A stretch of 53,067 nt of DNA from Mycobacterium sp. Marseille-P9652. GTDB lineage: Bacteria > Actinomycetota > Actinomycetes > Mycobacteriales > Mycobacteriaceae. Location of the stretch: contig NZ_CACRUY010000037.1 of assembly GCF_902652685.1 (NCBI RefSeq), positions 1 through 53,067 of the forward strand, written 5' to 3'. Made by a program: the position numbers and the translations under genes. The first letter of the stretch is position 1, and every line of letters starts with the position of its first letter. Positions 16,227 through 24,834 of this stretch are shown here, in pieces. A model generated the notes under the pieces. It was not told the DNA's origin, did no database searches, and worked only from the letters and a program-made list of their open reading frames with translations.

Positions 16227-16814
16227 TTAGGCCCGCGCCGGGTTGCGGCCGGTGAAGGCGACCAGCTGCTCGAGGGCGCCGGCGTCGTCGGGCACGTCGA
16301 CCGGGTCGTCGAATCCGGCCGCTGCGCGGATCTCCGGCCGGATCACCTGCCGCGCCAACCCGAGCACGTACTCGGACAGTGGTTCGGGGGCGTTGAGCTC
16401 ATGACCGACGGCCGCGGCGTAATCCCAAGCGTGGACCAGGAATTCGACCGAGAAGATGCCGCACGCCGTCTTGGCGGGCATCTCGCCCTTGCCGAACAGC
16501 ACCGTCCCGTCCAAGCCACGACGATGCCACGCGTCCAGCGCGGGCCGGGCCGCGGCGACGATCTGCCGCTCCACCGAATCGGTCTCGTCGCGCTCCGGTA
16601 TGTCGGCGCCGACCATGCCACCGAGCCCGGAGATCGACTTCAGCAGGTGCCCGGTGAGGGCGTTCACGTCGTACTCCGAGCACGGGGTCCGCTTGGTCAG
16701 GTCGTCGGCGGCGATCGGATGCACGACGCGCTGCAGAACGTTGAGCGTGTCCTCGGCGCTGTGAAGCTCATCGGTGGGCGGGGAATGGGGTCCGGGTCGC
16801 AGATCGGGAGCCAT
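16227..16814 (-). CDS. TIGR03086-family metal-binding protein (Rv3773c type; DinB-like)
   Basis: A ~195-residue protein of the mycothiol-dependent maleylpyruvate isomerase-like / DinB-like group. Motifs include LTKRTPCSEYDVNALTGHLL (typical TPC..W/YDV..L..H, with His a likely metal ligand) and FLVHAWDYAAAVG (second His). The group has a four-helix bundle with a three-histidine metal site; this subfamily has no established substrate. I chose the ATG at 16814; a GTG at 16823 is possible but would leave only 14 bases to the divergent echA21 start. Confidence 0.85.
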   Translation of the reverse strand: MAPDLRPGPHSPPTDELHSAEDTLNVLQRVVHPIAADDLTKRTPCSEYDVNALTGHLLKSISGLGGMVGADIPERDETDSVERQIVAAARPALDAWHRRGLDGTVLFGKGEMPAKTACGIFSVEFLVHAWDYAAAVGHELNAPEPLSEYVLGLARQVIRPEIRAAAGFDDPVDVPDDAGALEQLVAFTGRNPARA

Positions 16815-16825
16815 ATTTGCCACGC

Positions 16826-16831
16826 TACGGT
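16826..16831 (+). promoter_or_regulatory. -10 hexamer TACGGT of echA21
   Basis: TACGGT lies 6 bases before the ATG at 16838, with no ribosome-binding sequence between, consistent with a leaderless mRNA. Confidence 0.5.
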
Positions 16832-16837
16832 CTCGCT

Positions 16838-17662
16838 ATGGGCGATACCTACGAATCCGTCACCATCGAGACCAAAGACCAGGTCGCCCAGGTGACGCTG
16901 ATCGGGCCGGGCAAGGGCAACGCGATGGGACCCGCGTTCTGGTCCGAGATGCCGGAAGTGTTTGCGGCGCTGGACGCCGACCCCGACGTCCGGGCCATCG
17001 TCATCACCGGATCGGGCCGCAACTTCAGCTACGGCCTGGACGTGCCCGCGATGGGCGGCTCGTTTACTCCGCTGCTGTCCGGTGAGGCGCTGGCCGGTCC
17101 GCGCGCGGTCTTCCATGCGGAGATCAGGCGCATGCAGGGTGCGATCACCGCCATCGCTGATTGCCGGACGCCGACCATTGCCTCGATCCACGGCTGGTGC
17201 ATCGGCGGCGGCGTCGACCTGATCTCCGCGGTCGATATCCGCTACGCCAGCGCCGACGCCAAGTTCTCCGTGCGCGAGGTGAAGCTGGCGATCGTCGCCG
17301 ACGTCGGCAGCCTGGCCCGCCTGCCGCTGATCCTGGGCGACGGCCATGTGCGGGAGCTTGCGCTCACCGGCAAGGACATCGACGCGCAGCGCGCCGAGAA
17401 GATCGGCCTGGTCAACGACGTCTACGCCGACGCCGACGCCGCCGGCGCCGCGGCGCACGCCACCGCCGCAGAGATCGCCGCCAACCCGCCGCTGACCGTC
17501 CACGGCATCAAGGACGTCCTCGACCAGCAGCGGGTCTCGGCCGTCTCGGAGAGCCTCCGCTACGTCGCGGCGTGGAACGCGGCCTTCCTGCCGTCGAAGG
17601 ACCTCACCGAGGGCATCTCGGCGACGTTCGCCAAGCGACCGCCGCAGTTCACCGGCGAGTAG
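16838..17662 (+). CDS. echA21: Enoyl-CoA hydratase/isomerase family protein EchA21
   Basis: A 274-residue crotonase-fold protein, placed as Rv3774. The oxyanion-hole elements are present: NFSYGLDVPAMG (first) and IHGWCIGGGVDLISAVDIRYASADAKFSVREVKLAIVAD (second). The position of the catalytic Glu of true hydratases is held by Val in KLAIVADVG. The residue corresponding to the second acidic residue (Asp in the dienoyl-CoA isomerase branch) may be Asp in IVADVG. It therefore looks more like a delta3,5-delta2,4-dienoyl-CoA isomerase relative than a classical hydratase. It would act in beta-oxidation of unsaturated acyl-CoAs. The start is supported by the leaderless promoter arrangement. Confidence 0.88.
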   Translation: MGDTYESVTIETKDQVAQVTLIGPGKGNAMGPAFWSEMPEVFAALDADPDVRAIVITGSGRNFSYGLDVPAMGGSFTPLLSGEALAGPRAVFHAEIRRMQGAITAIADCRTPTIASIHGWCIGGGVDLISAVDIRYASADAKFSVREVKLAIVADVGSLARLPLILGDGHVRELALTGKDIDAQRAEKIGLVNDVYADADAAGAAAHATAAEIAANPPLTVHGIKDVLDQQRVSAVSESLRYVAAWNAAFLPSKDLTEGISATFAKRPPQFTGE

Positions 17663-17694
17663 GGCGCGCACGAAGCCGCCGGCGGGGCGGCACG

Positions 17695-17700
17695 TACCCT
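17695..17700 (+). promoter_or_regulatory. -10 hexamer TACCCT of lipE
   Basis: TACCCT lies 7 bases before the lipE ATG at 17708, consistent with a leaderless mRNA. gggg before the ATG is too close to serve as a ribosome-binding site. Confidence 0.5.
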
Positions 17701-17707
17701 CGCGGGG

Positions 17708-18952
17708 ATGGCTGAAATGACCCCCGACGGGAGAATCCGCGTCCCGTCCGACCTGGACGCCGTGACGGCGATCGGCGACGAAGACCACTCGGAGATCGAC
17801 ACCGCCGCCGTCGAGCGCATCTGGCGGGCCGCCCGGCACTGGTATCAGGCCGGTTTCCATCCGGCGATCGAGCTGTGTATCCGCCACCGCGGGCGCGTCG
17901 TCCTCAACCGCGCGATCGGCCACGGCTGGGGCAACGCGCCCACCGACCCGCCCGACGCCGAGAAGATCCCCGTCACCACCGACACGCCGTTCTGCGTGTA
18001 CTCGGCGGCCAAGGGCATCACCGCGACCGTCGTGCACATGCTCGTCGACCAGGGTGTCTTCTCGCTCGACGACCGCGTGTGCGAGTACATCCCCAGCTAC
18101 ACCAGCCACGGCAAGCACCGCACCACCATCCGCCACGTGCTGACCCACAGCGCGGGCGTGCCGTTCCCCACCGGACCGCGCCCGGACGTCACGCGCGCCG
18201 ACGACCACGAGTACGCCCAGCAGAAGCTCGGCGAGCTGCGGCCGCTGTACCGACCGGGCCTGGTGCACATCTACCACGCGTTGACCTGGGGTCCGCTGAT
18301 GCGCGAGATCATCTACGCGGCAACGGGCAAGGAGATTCGCGAGATCCTCGCCACCGAGGTCCTCGACCCGCTGGGCTTCCGTTGGACGAACTTCGGCGTC
18401 GACAAGAAGGACGTGCCACTGGTCGCGCCGAGCCACGCCACCGGCCGGCCGTTGCCGGCCCCGATCGCCCAGATCTTCCGCAAGGCGATCGGCGGCACCG
18501 TGCACGAGGTCATCCCGTACACCAACACGCCGATGTTCCTGACCACCATCATCCCGTCGTCCAACACGATCTCGACGGCGAATGAGTTGTCGCGGTTCGC
18601 CGAAATCTGGCGCCGCGGAGGCGAACTCGAGGGCGTGCGAGTGCTGCGCCCGGAGACCATGCGCGGTGCCGTCGCCGAAAGCCGGCGGCTGAGGCCGGAT
18701 TTCGCGGTCGGGCTGCAGCCCGCCCGCTGGGGCACCGGATACATGCTGGGCACCAGACGGTGGGGACCTTTCGGGCGCAACGCCCCCGATGCGTTCGGCA
18801 ACCTCGGCCTGGCCAACATCGCGATCTGGGCGGACCCGGCTCGCGCGCTGGCCGCCGGCGTGATCAGCAGCGGCAAGCCCGGACGCGACCCCGAACTCAA
18901 GCGCTACACCGCACTGATGGACACGATCGCGGCCGAGATTCCGACCGGTTGA
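17708..18952 (+). CDS. lipE: LipE, beta-lactamase-fold esterase
   Basis: A 414-residue serine hydrolase of the class C beta-lactamase/EstB family (family VIII esterases), placed as Rv3775. The catalytic SxxK is Ser99-Ala-Ala-Lys102 (YSAAKG); the Tyr motif is YHA in HIYHALTWGP at about 190. The late FGNLGLANIAIWADPA takes the place of the HxG/KTG region. No signal peptide is seen, so it is probably cytosolic or cell-associated. It hydrolyses esters by homology; the natural substrate is unknown. It follows echA21 by 45 bases with its own promoter-like hexamer. Confidence 0.9.
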   Translation: MAEMTPDGRIRVPSDLDAVTAIGDEDHSEIDTAAVERIWRAARHWYQAGFHPAIELCIRHRGRVVLNRAIGHGWGNAPTDPPDAEKIPVTTDTPFCVYSAAKGITATVVHMLVDQGVFSLDDRVCEYIPSYTSHGKHRTTIRHVLTHSAGVPFPTGPRPDVTRADDHEYAQQKLGELRPLYRPGLVHIYHALTWGPLMREIIYAATGKEIREILATEVLDPLGFRWTNFGVDKKDVPLVAPSHATGRPLPAPIAQIFRKAIGGTVHEVIPYTNTPMFLTTIIPSSNTISTANELSRFAEIWRRGGELEGVRVLRPETMRGAVAESRRLRPDFAVGLQPARWGTGYMLGTRRWGPFGRNAPDAFGNLGLANIAIWADPARALAAGVISSGKPGRDPELKRYTALMDTIAAEIPTG

Positions 18953-18981
18953 GGGCGCTCGACCGGGGGAACACTGCCGCC

Positions 18982-19173
18982 ATGGCTACATACCGAGTGC
19001 TGAACCCGAAGGGTGACGTCGTCGAAACCAAAGACATCGAAAGCGCCGACAAGGCGCACGCCTATTTCGCCGACAACGCGGTGCCGGGCAACGAACTTGG
19101 CTGGCGCATGGAGGTCGAGGAGAACGGCGAATGGCACTACTTCGACAACAGCGAAGGCGATCGCAGCTACTAG
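18982..19173 (+). CDS. Small conserved-looking acidic protein
   Basis: A 63-residue protein, MATYRVLNPKGDVVETKDIESADKAH... ending EWHYFDNSEGDRSY. It is short, acidic and predicted to be soluble, with a compact alpha/beta look. I do not recognise a named family. The ATG follows ggggga by about ten bases, and codon usage matches the neighbours. The lipE stop is 29 bases upstream, so it may be cotranscribed with lipE. Confidence 0.75.
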   Translation: MATYRVLNPKGDVVETKDIESADKAHAYFADNAVPGNELGWRMEVEENGEWHYFDNSEGDRSY

Positions 19174-19179
19174 TGTTTG

Positions 19180-19198
19180 TGCCCCGGCAGGCGGGGCA
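19180..19198 (+). terminator. GC hairpin between two genes
   Basis: A 7-bp stem, TGCCCCG (19180-19186) and CGGGGCA (19192-19198), with a 5-base loop, 6 bases after the small acidic protein gene and 11 bases before the next start codon. It may end the lipE transcript or act in the leader of the next gene. Confidence 0.4.
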
Positions 19199-19209
19199 AC
19201 CAACTACCC

Positions 19210-20316
19210 ATGGAATCCGAACGCTTCCGCAAGCTCCTTGACGCGCCGGGGCCTTTCGCCTCGGTCTACTTCGACGACTCGCACGACACCCACGACGCCG
19301 AGGCCCAGCGCGAGCTCAAGTGGCGGGCCGTCAAAGACGAACTCGAACAGCAGGGCGCCGGGCAGGCGGTGACCGATGCGATCGCGGACGCGGTCCTGAA
19401 CTCGCGTCCCCCCGTTGGGCGGAGCGGACGAGTGGTGATCGCCGGCGCCGGCGGGGTACTGGTCGACGAGCACCTGGCGCGGCCCGCGCCCACCAGCGTG
19501 GTCCGGGTCTCCGAACTGCCCTACCTCGTGCCCATTCTCGAGCAGAGTTTCGATCACCCCGACTACGTCCTGGTGGTCGTCGACCACAGCGGCGCCGACC
19601 TGACCACGAACATCGGCGGCACCCTGCACGCGGAGACCGTCGACGGTGGCGGCTACCCCGTGCACCATGCCGCCGGGGCCGAGACGTCCGGGTACGGCGA
19701 CCCGCAGTTGCGCACCGAGGAGGCCGCCCGCAAGAACTTGCGCGCGGTCGCAGACCGGGTCGCGGAACTCGTTGACGACAAGGGCATCAAGGTGATCTTC
19801 GTCGTCGGCGAGGTGCGCTCCCGGTCCGACTTCCTCGCGACGCTGCCCGGACGCCTGCACGAGCGGACGGTCGAGCTGGAGGTCGGCGCCCGGCACAGCG
19901 GACACCACTTCGGCGAGATCGAGCGGGCGATCGACGAGGAGCTGATCAAGCGCCAGCTGCGCGCGATGGACGATGCGGCGCAGCAGTTCAGTGCCGAAAT
20001 CGGCCGCGATTCCGGTCTGGCCGCCGAAGGCCTCGGGCCGGTCTGCTCGGCGTTACGGCAGGGCGCGGTCGAGACGCTGATCATCGGCGACGTCGGCGAC
20101 GCGACCGTGGTCGCCGACGAGGGCTTCACGACCATCGCCCCGAACGCGGACGTGCTGTCCGAGCAGGGCGCCTCCCCCGACAAGACCCTGCGCGCCGACG
20201 AGGCGCTGCCGATGTTCGCCGTCTCGATCGGGGCGGCGCTGGTGCGCACCGACGAACGCATCACCCCGGCCGACGGCGTCGCCGCCGTGCTGCGCTACGC
20301 CCCGACGCTGCACTAG
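19210..20316 (+). CDS. Rv2629-like protein of the bacterial eRF1-fold family (baeRF)
   Basis: A 368-residue protein similar to Rv2629. It has an N-terminal mixed domain (FASVYFDDSHDTHDAE...), a middle RNase H-like domain (YVLVVVDHSGADLTT... IKVIFVVGEVRSRSDFLATLPGRL), and a C-terminal domain of the L7Ae/eRF1-domain-3 type (CSALRQGAVETLIIGDVGDATVVAD). This matches the bacterial relatives of archaeo-eukaryotic release factor eRF1 and Vms1, which act on tRNA or stalled ribosomes. The GGQ-type motif of peptide release factors is not obvious. The start ATG at 19210 has no strong RBS. tRNA-Ser(TGA) lies just 4 bases beyond the stop on the other strand. Confidence 0.85.
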   Translation: MESERFRKLLDAPGPFASVYFDDSHDTHDAEAQRELKWRAVKDELEQQGAGQAVTDAIADAVLNSRPPVGRSGRVVIAGAGGVLVDEHLARPAPTSVVRVSELPYLVPILEQSFDHPDYVLVVVDHSGADLTTNIGGTLHAETVDGGGYPVHHAAGAETSGYGDPQLRTEEAARKNLRAVADRVAELVDDKGIKVIFVVGEVRSRSDFLATLPGRLHERTVELEVGARHSGHHFGEIERAIDEELIKRQLRAMDDAAQQFSAEIGRDSGLAAEGLGPVCSALRQGAVETLIIGDVGDATVVADEGFTTIAPNADVLSEQGASPDKTLRADEALPMFAVSIGAALVRTDERITPADGVAAVLRYAPTLH

Positions 20317-20320
20317 CGGG

Positions 20321-20407
20321 CGGTGGCGGAGGGATTTGAACCCCCGGACGGTGTTAGCCGTCTCTCGCTTTCAAGGCGAGTGCATTAGGCCGCTCTGCCA
20401 CGCCACC
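20321..20407 (-). tRNA. tRNA-Ser (anticodon TGA)
   Basis: An 87-base class II tRNA on the minus strand with acceptor stem GGTGGCG/CGCCACC, anticodon loop CTTGAAAG with anticodon TGA, a long variable arm and T-arm GGTTCAAATCC. It reads UCA/UCG (and other UCN) serine codons. CCA is not encoded. Confidence 0.95.
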
Positions 20408-20449
20408 ATGGACAAGGCTAGCTAAGGGTAACGGGGCGGACGCTGATAG

Positions 20450-20455
20450 TAGCGT
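20450..20455 (+). promoter_or_regulatory. -10 hexamer TAGCGT of the quinone oxidoreductase gene
   Basis: TAGCGT lies 7 bases before the ATG at 20463, consistent with a leaderless mRNA, and overlaps the alternative GTG at 20454, which argues against that start. Confidence 0.5.
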
Positions 20456-20462
20456 GGCCCAC

Positions 20463-21431
20463 ATGCGCGCGATCGTCGCCGAATCCCCCGACAAGCTGCT
20501 CTGGCAGGAAGTGCCCGACGTCTCGCCCGGGCCGGGCGAGGTGCTGGTCAAGGTGACCGCGGCCGGTGTCAATCGCGCCGACCTACTGCAGGCCGCCGGC
20601 AAGTACCCGCCACCACCCGGTGCCAGCGAGATCATCGGCATGGAGGTGTCCGGCGTGGTCGCCGACGTCGGCTCGGGTGTCACGGATTGGGCTGTCGGAC
20701 AAGACGTTTGCGCGCTGCTCGCCGGTGGCGGCTACGCGGAGTACGTCGCCGTTCCGGCCGGCCAGGTGATGCCGGTCCCCGACGGCGTCGACCTCGTGGA
20801 TGCCGCCGGCCTGCCCGAAGTGGCGTGCACGGTGTGGTCGAACCTGGTGCTGACCGCGCACCTGGGCAAGGGCCAGCTGCTGCTGCTGCACGGCGGCGCG
20901 AGCGGCATCGGCAGCCACGCCATCCAGGTGGCGCGCGCGCTGGGCGTCCGGGTGGCCGTCACCGCGGGCTCGGCCGAGAAGCTGGAGTTCTGCCGCGAGC
21001 TGGGCGCCGAGATCGTCATCAACTACCGCGACGAGGACTTCGTCGCGCGGCTGCGCGACGAAGGCGGCGCGGACGTGATTCTGGACATCATGGGCGCCGC
21101 TTACCTCGACCGCAACATCGACGCCCTGGCCACCGATGGGCAGCTCGTCATCATCGGCATGCAGGGTGGAATCAAGGGCGAGCTCAACATCGGCAAGCTG
21201 ATGGGCAAGCGGGCGCGGGTCATCGGGACCACGCTGCGGGCCCGGCCGGTGACGGGTCCGAACAGCAAGACGGAGATCGTGCAGGCCGTGATCGCCTCGG
21301 TGTGGCCGATGATCGCCGAGGGGCGGGTGCGGCCGATCATCGGAGCGCGCATGCCCATCGAGCAGGCGGCCGAGGCGCACCGAAAGCTCACGGCGAGCGA
21401 GGTCACCGGAAAGATTGTGCTGACGGTCTAG
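20463..21431 (+). CDS. NADPH:quinone oxidoreductase (QOR/PIG3 type, Rv3777)
   Basis: A 322-residue zinc-independent medium-chain dehydrogenase. The GroES-like N-half has VLVKVTAAGVNRADLLQAAGKYPPPPGASEIIGMEVSGVV, which is the PIG3/TP53I3-like signature. The Rossmann half has LLLLHGGASGIGSHAIQVARALG and EIVINYRDEDFVARL. Zinc-ligand cysteines are absent. It reduces quinones or related acceptors with NADPH in the cytosol. The protein is distinct from the truncated oxidoreductase at the window start. It converges on the NifS-like gene, with a large inverted repeat between the stops. Confidence 0.9.
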   Translation: MRAIVAESPDKLLWQEVPDVSPGPGEVLVKVTAAGVNRADLLQAAGKYPPPPGASEIIGMEVSGVVADVGSGVTDWAVGQDVCALLAGGGYAEYVAVPAGQVMPVPDGVDLVDAAGLPEVACTVWSNLVLTAHLGKGQLLLLHGGASGIGSHAIQVARALGVRVAVTAGSAEKLEFCRELGAEIVINYRDEDFVARLRDEGGADVILDIMGAAYLDRNIDALATDGQLVIIGMQGGIKGELNIGKLMGKRARVIGTTLRARPVTGPNSKTEIVQAVIASVWPMIAEGRVRPIIGARMPIEQAAEAHRKLTASEVTGKIVLTV

Positions 21432-21436
21432 CGGCC

Positions 21437-21498
21437 CGCCGAACGTGCAGCTATAGCGAAAATTCGCAAAATTTCTCGCACTGGCTGCACGTTCGGCG
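21437..21498. repeat. 15-bp inverted repeat with a nested hairpin between convergent genes
   Basis: The perfect arms CGCCGAACGTGCAGC (21437-21451) and GCTGCACGTTCGGCG (21484-21498) enclose an AT-rich 32-base centre. The centre holds its own hairpin, GCGAA-AA-TTCGC (21456-21467). It fits a two-way terminator, since both flanking genes end here. It also looks like a mobile or amplified intergenic palindrome. Confidence 0.8.
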
Positions 21499-21515
21499 AA
21501 ACGGCGCGAAACGGC

Positions 21516-22712
21516 TCAGCCGAAAGAGGCCAGCGCGCGCACCAACTGGTCCACCTCGGCGGTCGTCGAGTAGTGCGCCAGCCCGACGGTCACCGCGCCA
21601 CCGATGTCGTTGACGCCCAACACGTCGAGCGCCCGCGAACTTTCGTTGCAGACGGCCAGGATCCCGTTGTCCGCCAGGCGCTGCACCACCCGCTCGGCGG
21701 GCACCTCGTGCAGCGCGAAGCTGACCACCGGTATCCGGACCTCCGGACGGCCGATCACCATCACCAGGGGCAGCGATCGCAGCGACAACATGAGGTAGTC
21801 GAAGACTCGATTCAGGTACGTGGTCGCCGACTGCATGGACACCGACAGGCGCTCGCGACGGCTACCGCGCGCGGACTCGTCGAGCGCGGCCAGGTACTCG
21901 ATGCTGGCGACCACGCCCGCCAGCAGCCCGAACTGGTGCGCTCCGAGTTCGAGCCGCGCCGGGCCGGCCGCGTGCGGGTCGGTCGAGACCGCGCCGAAAG
22001 AGTTCAGCAGCGCCGGATCGCGGAACACCACCGCCCCGATCGGCGGCCCGCCCCACGCCTGGGCGTTCACGGCGACGACGTCGGCGTCGGTCTCCCGGAC
22101 GTCGAGCAACCGGTAGGGCGCCGCGGCGGAGTGGTCGACGACGACCAGGCCGCCCACGTCGTGCACCAGCTTGGTCATCGCCCGCAGGTCGGTCACCGTC
22201 CCGAGCGACGCCGAGGCGGAGGCGACGGCGGCCAGGCGGGTGGACTTGCCGACCAGGCTCTCCCACTGCCACGTCGGCAGCTCGCCGGTCTCGATGTCGA
22301 TCTCGGCCCACTTCACCTTGGCGCCGTAGCGGTGCGCGGCCCGCAGCCACGGTGCGATGTTCGCCTCGTCGTCCAGCCGACTGACGATCACCTCATACCC
22401 GAGGCCGGACCGCGACGACGACGCCTCCGCCAGTGACGACAACAAGATCGCCCGGTCGGCCCCCAGCACCACCCCCGCCGGGTCGGCGTTGAAGAGATCG
22501 GCCACAGCGGCCCGGGCCGCGTCCAGCACGGCGGCGCTGCGCTGCGACGACGGGTGCGCGCCGACGGTGCTCGGACCGGATCTGCGGAACGCCGTCGACA
22601 CGGTGGTGGCGACGGAGTCGGGGATGAGCATCCCGGACGGCGCGTCGAAGTGCACCCATCCGTCACCCAGCGACGGATGCAGTCCGCGCACCCGGGCGAC
22701 GTCGTAAGCCAT
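21516..22712 (-). CDS. Cysteine-desulfurase/aminotransferase class V fold protein lacking the PLP lysine (Rv3778c type)
   Basis: A 398-residue protein of the NifS/SufS (aminotransferase class V) fold, placed as Rv3778c. Family landmarks are present: an N-terminal YLDNA-like element (WVHFDAPSG), the [13 protein letters not shown] strand-helix, and Asp193 in [15 protein letters not shown], which contacts the PLP ring nitrogen. The segment that normally reads SGHKxxGP with the Schiff-base lysine reads [11 protein letters not shown] (216-226), so Ala219 stands where Lys is expected. It may bind PLP weakly, have lost catalysis, or use another chemistry. The ATG at 22712 fits the conserved N-terminus. 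It is divergent from the Rv3779-like gene. Confidence 0.88.
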   Translation of the reverse strand: MAYDVARVRGLHPSLGDGWVHFDAPSGMLIPDSVATTVSTAFRRSGPSTVGAHPSSQRSAAVLDAARAAVADLFNADPAGVVLGADRAILLSSLAEASSSRSGLGYEVIVSRLDDEANIAPWLRAAHRYGAKVKWAEIDIETGELPTWQWESLVGKSTRLAAVASASASLGTVTDLRAMTKLVHDVGGLVVVDHSAAAPYRLLDVRETDADVVAVNAQAWGGPPIGAVVFRDPALLNSFGAVSTDPHAAGPARLELGAHQFGLLAGVVASIEYLAALDESARGSRRERLSVSMQSATTYLNRVFDYLMLSLRSLPLVMVIGRPEVRIPVVSFALHEVPAERVVQRLADNGILAVCNESSRALDVLGVNDIGGAVTVGLAHYSTTAEVDQLVRALASFG

Positions 22713-22841
22713 GCCAGCCACCTTAGAGCTTCCGCATTTTGCGCGAAATTGCGACGGTAGCGGGTGCCTGGACAGGCCCCAACCGCTCCAGCCAAATGTG
22801 GCTTCCCCGAGCCAGGACACCCGGGCAGCCATACTAGTCCA

Positions 22842-24812
22842 GTGGGTCTCTGGTTCGGAACGCTGATCGCCTTGTTCCTGCTGATCGCGCCGGGGACGAT
22901 CGTCGCGCGGATCACTCAGCTGAGCTGGCCGGTGGCCGTGGCGGTGGGACCGGCGCTGACCTATGGCGTGGTGGCGCTGGCGATCATTCCCTACGGCGCC
23001 ATCGGGATTCCGTGGAACGGCTGGACCGCGCTGGCCGCGCTGGCGGTGGTGTGCGTGCTGATGACGGGGCTGCAACTGGTGTTCGCCCGCTACCGCGACG
23101 GCGACGCCGAGGCTCGCGGGATCGGCCGTCTGCCGGCTGCGGTCGTCGCCGCCGGTGTCGCGCTGGGCGCGCTGCTCATCATGTGGGCCGCCTACCGCGG
23201 GCTCAGACATTGGGAGTCCATTCCCAGCACGTGGGACGCCGTGTGGCACGCCAACGAGGTGCGCTTCATGCTCGACACCGGTCAGGCGTCGTCCACCCAC
23301 ATGGGCGAGCTGCGCAACGTCGAGACCCACCAGCCGTTGTACTACCCGTCCGTGTTCCACGCGCTGGTCGCGGTGTTCTGTCAACTGACGGACGCGGCGC
23401 CGACGACCGGCTACACGCTCTCCTCGGTCGCGGCGTCGGTCTGGCTGTTCCCGACGAGCGCGGCGATGCTCACCTGGCGCCTGATCCGCCCGGTGACGGA
23501 TCAGTGGCGCGCCGCGGGGGCCACGGCCACGGCGGCCGTGCTGTCGGCGTCGTTCACGTCGGTGCCGTACGTCGAGTTCGGCGTCGCCGCGATGCCCAAC
23601 CTCGCGGCCTACGGGGTGGCGGTGCCCACGTTCGTGCTGATCACGTCGACCCTGCGGCACCGCGACCGCATCCCGGCGGCCGTGCTCGCGCTGGTCGGCG
23701 TCTTCTCGGTGCACCTGACGGGCGGGTTCGTCGTCGTCCTGTTCCTGCTGGGCTGGTGGCTGCTCGACGCGCTGCGGCACCCGGTGCGCGGCCGCCTCCC
23801 CGACGCGCTGATCCTGGCCGCGATAGCAGTGCCGACCATGGCGGTCCTGGCGCCGCAGTTCCTGGGCGTGATGCGGCAGGCCGACATCATCGCCGGGCAC
23901 GCGTTCCCGAGCTTCAAGAGCGTCAAGCAGGGTGTCATCGACGCGCTGCTGCTGCACACCCGCCACCTCAACGACTGGCCCATCCAGTACTGGCTGGTGT
24001 TTCTGTCCTACGCCGGCATGGCGATCCTGCTGTACAAGCGGATCTGGTGGCCGGCCGCGGTCTGGCTGGTGCTGACCGTCGCGACCATCTATTCGGGCGC
24101 GCCGTTCCGCAATCCGCTCGGCCGCACCATCGAGGTGTTCAGCCAGTTCTTCTACAACGATCCGCGGCGCCTGACGGCCGTGGTGACCATGCTCATGACA
24201 CCGATGGCGGGCGTCGCACTGTTCGCCGGCGTCGTGCTGCTGGTAGCGGGGGCAAGGCGGGTCGCCGACCGTTTCAGACCCCTGCCGTCGCCCGTGTGGG
24301 TGGCGGCGACCGCAGGCGTGCTCGTAGTGGCGACGGTGCTCACCGCCCGCCACTACTTGTATCGGCACCTCGTGCTGTTCGGCGACAAGTACGACTCGGT
24401 GATCATCGACCAACGGGACCTGATGGCGATGGCGTACCTGGCGACGCTGCCAGGGGCGCACGACACCACGATCGGCGACTCCAACATCGACGGCACCGCC
24501 TGGATGTACGCGGTGGCCGACCTGCACCCGCTGTGGACGCACTACGACTTCCCGCAGCAGACCGGCCCGGGGTATTACCGCTACATCTTCTGGACCTCGG
24601 CGCGCAAGGGTGTGGCCGATCCGCGGGTGGTCGAGGCGGTTAAAGCGCTCAATATCAGGTACATCCTCACCAGCGCTCCCAACGTCAGAGGGTTCTCCAC
24701 ACCGGACGGACTAGTGTCATTGGACAAGTCCCCGTCGTGGGCGCTGATCTACGACAACGGCGGGGCGCGAATTTACGAGTGGCGCGGGAACACCCCGGCG
24801 CCGCGCCCCTAG
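22842..24812 (+). CDS. Polytopic membrane protein, Rv3779 type (polyprenyl-phosphomannose related)
   Basis: A 656-residue protein with roughly 10-13 predicted transmembrane helices and a C-terminal soluble domain (about 520-656), the layout of GT-C-type lipid-linked glycosyltransferases. An acidic motif after the early TM helices ([21 protein letters not shown]) could be the catalytic loop. The M. tuberculosis orthologue Rv3779 has been reported as a membrane protein needed for polyprenyl-phosphomannose formation, the mannose donor for lipomannan and related glycans. I accept that assignment by position and architecture only. The GTG at 22842 is preceded by CATACT 6 bases upstream, so the mRNA may be leaderless. 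Confidence 0.82.
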   Translation: MGLWFGTLIALFLLIAPGTIVARITQLSWPVAVAVGPALTYGVVALAIIPYGAIGIPWNGWTALAALAVVCVLMTGLQLVFARYRDGDAEARGIGRLPAAVVAAGVALGALLIMWAAYRGLRHWESIPSTWDAVWHANEVRFMLDTGQASSTHMGELRNVETHQPLYYPSVFHALVAVFCQLTDAAPTTGYTLSSVAASVWLFPTSAAMLTWRLIRPVTDQWRAAGATATAAVLSASFTSVPYVEFGVAAMPNLAAYGVAVPTFVLITSTLRHRDRIPAAVLALVGVFSVHLTGGFVVVLFLLGWWLLDALRHPVRGRLPDALILAAIAVPTMAVLAPQFLGVMRQADIIAGHAFPSFKSVKQGVIDALLLHTRHLNDWPIQYWLVFLSYAGMAILLYKRIWWPAAVWLVLTVATIYSGAPFRNPLGRTIEVFSQFFYNDPRRLTAVVTMLMTPMAGVALFAGVVLLVAGARRVADRFRPLPSPVWVAATAGVLVVATVLTARHYLYRHLVLFGDKYDSVIIDQRDLMAMAYLATLPGAHDTTIGDSNIDGTAWMYAVADLHPLWTHYDFPQQTGPGYYRYIFWTSARKGVADPRVVEAVKALNIRYILTSAPNVRGFSTPDGLVSLDKSPSWALIYDNGGARIYEWRGNTPAPRP

Positions 24813-24834
24813 GACGGCGAAGGATGGTGACGGG

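Noticed and set aside
22713-24542. N-terminal extension of the NifS-like frame to over 1000 codons
   Set aside because: The extension is antisense to the Rv3779-type membrane protein gene and is low-complexity Arg/His/Gly. The family N-terminus fits the ATG at 22712.
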